Positions 5,134 to 6,374 of a DNA stretch of 6,374 nucleotides are shown one piece after another (positions within the stretch are counted from its first letter, which is position 1; every line of letters begins with the position of its first letter). Origin of the DNA: an uncultured Eubacteriales bacterium (GTDB taxonomy: Bacteria > Bacillota > Clostridia > Oscillospirales > CAG-272). The stretch is from the NCBI GenBank assembly GCA_902462015.1, contig CABPZV010000119.1, positions 1 to 6,374 of the forward strand, in the 5' to 3' direction. A program made the position numbers and the translations under genes. The notes beneath the pieces were generated by a model. The model was not told the origin of the DNA, did no database searches, and worked only from the letters and a program-made list of their open reading frames with translations.

Positions 5134-6060
5134 ATGACAAAGGATGAATCGTTAAAAATAAGTGCCGAGATTGCATCTATGATAAACGGAGGCGATCTTG
5201 TAATAGATTATACTGAGTCTGAGCTTGAAGCCGCAAAAATGGGTATTCCTGAAATCAGCCTTGAAGGATATCAGCATTCCGGACTTCTTGGGGATTTCAG
5301 AATCGATAACAATGAGTTTGAAAAATTTTTTGTGATAAAAAAACTTTGTGATAAGCTTGACATCTGGCGGCGAGCTGACGACAGGTATTTAAAGGAGCTT
5401 TTCGGACGCGCAAGGCTGTTTACAGTAAGAGAGTTTTACCGTGACCCTTATCTTTTTAATATTTCAGTTCCTAATGCCAAAATCGGAAATTTTGCTTTGA
5501 TGGCCGTAACATATGACCGCGGAGAGATTTTTCAGCATGAGATGCCTGATTTTGAATCTGACCTTGTTGTGCCGCGGCTTGGTTTTTTTTCTGAGCTTGT
5601 GGCTTTTCCGAGCGTATACGAGGGGGTAATTCCTTGGGTAAGTGTCTGCCCTTCCGAAATTTCCTCAATGCAGACTCAAATTCGGCGCGCCCGAGGCAGA
5701 GTTCTTGTTCTCGGTCTTGGAATCGGCTATTATCCGTACGTGGTATCGGAGAAGGAAAACGTCGGCAGTATTACAATTGTAGAACGCCAGCCGGAGATTA
5801 TCGAGCTTTTTGAAAAGAATATCCTGCCTCAGTTTACAAACCGCGGAAAAATACGTATAGTCCGGTCTGACGCATATGAATTTCTTGATTCCGTTCGTGA
5901 CGGAGAATTTGATTTTTGTTTTGCGGATATTTGGGAGGGACAGATGGACGGAGCACTTGCCTATCTTAGGATAAAGGAGTATGAAGAAAGGCTTCCGAAA
6001 ACAGAATTTACGTACTGGATTGAGGAGCAGATAATGAGCTATCTGCGCTGTTCAGAGTAA
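5134..6060 (+). CDS. SAM-dependent methyltransferase / spermidine synthase-like protein of unknown substrate
   Basis: I do not recognise a specific enzyme in this 308-residue protein. The C-terminal third is a class I SAM-binding Rossmann domain. VLVLGLGIG (190-198) is motif I, an acidic residue ends the second strand (Glu218 in ITIVERQPEII), SDAYEFL (245-251) follows, and FDFCFADIWEG (259-269) is the fourth strand and post-motif. The order and spacing resemble spermidine-synthase-like proteins. Residues 1-180 show no motif I can name and no membrane segment or signal peptide; LGFFSELVAFPSVYE and WVSVCPSEI lead into the SAM domain, a layout I associate with uncharacterised clostridial homologues. 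It starts 16 bases after fabZ and precedes the terminator, so it should be co-transcribed. An in-frame ATG at 5074 inside fabZ is disfavoured, because it would add 20 basic residues encoded by fabZ out of frame. A lipid link is suggested only by position. Confidence 0.75.
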   Translation: MTKDESLKISAEIASMINGGDLVIDYTESELEAAKMGIPEISLEGYQHSGLLGDFRIDNNEFEKFFVIKKLCDKLDIWRRADDRYLKELFGRARLFTVREFYRDPYLFNISVPNAKIGNFALMAVTYDRGEIFQHEMPDFESDLVVPRLGFFSELVAFPSVYEGVIPWVSVCPSEISSMQTQIRRARGRVLVLGLGIGYYPYVVSEKENVGSITIVERQPEIIELFEKNILPQFTNRGKIRIVRSDAYEFLDSVRDGEFDFCFADIWEGQMDGALAYLRIKEYEERLPKTEFTYWIEEQIMSYLRCSE

Positions 6061-6077
6061 TAAATTTACAGGAGGGT

Positions 6078-6149
6078 ATGGAGCTGCTGAAAGCTGAGAA
6101 ATCAGGAAGAAGCCCTATACATAGAAACAAAACTTCAGAGCTTGCATAG
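6078..6149 (+). CDS. Possible 23-residue small ORF behind a strong Shine-Dalgarno
   Basis: AGGAGGG (6070-6076) is the strongest ribosome-binding sequence in the window. It is followed after one base by ATG and 23 codons (MELLKAEKSGRSPIHRNKTS..., ending ELA), with TAG at 6147-6149 inside the loop of the terminator hairpin. The one-base spacing is poor for initiation. The in-frame CTG codons at 6084 and 6087 would be better spaced but are weak starts. The peptide is polar and basic with no membrane segment. It may be a small protein, a leader-like peptide that couples translation to termination, or the relic of a lost gene start. Confidence 0.25.
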   Translation: MELLKAEKSGRSPIHRNKTSELA

Positions 6150-6169
6150 CCGCATCTCTGAAGTTTTTT
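6129..6169 (+). terminator. Probable rho-independent terminator of the fab operon
   Basis: AAAACTTCAGAG (6129-6140) pairs perfectly with CTCTGAAGTTTT (6156-6167), a 12-bp stem with a 15-base loop that can form an extra TGC/GCA pair set. A run of six T (6164-6169) follows or overlaps the stem base. It lies 68 bases after the methyltransferase-like gene. The other strand also ends in a T-rich stretch (TTTTGTTT), so it could act in both directions and insulate a gene arriving from the right. Confidence 0.75.
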
Positions 6170-6374
6170 CAATAAGGGGCTCACCCCGTCAAATGGCGTG
6201 GTAACCATTCAGTAGGAGATTTAAATCGGAGCAACGCTCCTGCGCTTGCGAACGATTGCAACCTACGCAGAGAGCGTTAGCTCCTCAGGGTTTCAGTGGG
6301 AGATTATACCTCCCACTGAAACCTTGAAGTGGAACCCGCCGCCTTAGGAGGCAACCGCCTTAGAAGGCGGGGGA
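6163..6374 (-). repeat. Dispersed hairpin-rich repeat, copy 2 (inverted, cut by window edge)
   Basis: This is the reverse complement of 2203-2399 with a perfect 90-base core (6210-6299). The main hairpin is a perfect 14-bp stem here (6289-6302 with 6310-6323, 7-base loop), and GGGG-CTCA-CCCC is at 6176-6187. The terminal GC hairpin is enlarged by a 16-base tandem duplication: CCGCCTTAGGAGGCAA (6339-6354) next to CCGCCTTAGAAGGCGG (6355-6370). One end merges with the T-run of the operon terminator; the other runs off the window, so its full length is unknown. No transposase or other protein gene is seen inside it. Confidence 0.9.

Noticed and set aside
6008..6208. 66-codon minus-strand frame with a similar TPFDG.SPLLKK stretch
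   Set aside because: The shared peptide comes only from the repeat DNA. The rest runs antisense through the terminator and the end of the methyltransferase-like gene.

Overview
The window is part of a type II fatty-acid synthesis (FAS II) operon of a low-to-mid GC Gram-positive bacterium. It is most likely a gut-type member of the Clostridia (Bacillota). The evidence is the gene order fabH-fabK-fabD-fabG-fabF-fabZ on one strand, the use of the FMN-type enoyl reductase FabK instead of FabI, and the protein motifs. The genus cannot be told from this sequence alone.

Layout. Bases 1-93 are the last 30 codons of fabH. Then come fabK (130-1065), fabD (1154-2080), a 440-base non-coding interruption (2081-2520), fabG (2521-3267), fabF (3347-4582), fabZ (4680-5117) and an uncharacterised SAM-binding, methyltransferase/spermidine-synthase-like gene (5134-6060). 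All are on the + strand. A probable rho-independent terminator (6129-6169) closes the unit. It is preceded by a strong orphan ribosome-binding site and a possible 23-codon ORF. The window ends inside a repeat (6163-6374).

How the genes work together. FabD makes malonyl-ACP and FabH starts the chain. FabF extends it, FabG reduces the 3-keto group, FabZ dehydrates, and FabK reduces the enoyl double bond. Neither carrier-protein gene usually woven into clostridial fab operons is present: no acpP between fabH and fabK, and no accB between fabF and fabZ. The accC/accD/accA genes that commonly follow fabZ are replaced by the methyltransferase-like gene and a terminator.

The most unusual content is the non-coding DNA. 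A roughly 200-base, strongly hairpin-forming element lies between fabD and fabG (2203-2399). It recurs in inverted orientation at the end of the window (6374-6163), with a perfect 90-base core. The first copy sits in a roughly 390-base block that also holds a diverged partial copy (2086-2190). That block is bracketed by an 8-base direct repeat, TAACTTAG, which overlaps the fabD stop codon. The simplest reading is a non-autonomous mobile element with a structured-RNA character, inserted into an essential operon. The two inverted copies bracket fabG-fabF-fabZ-methyltransferase.
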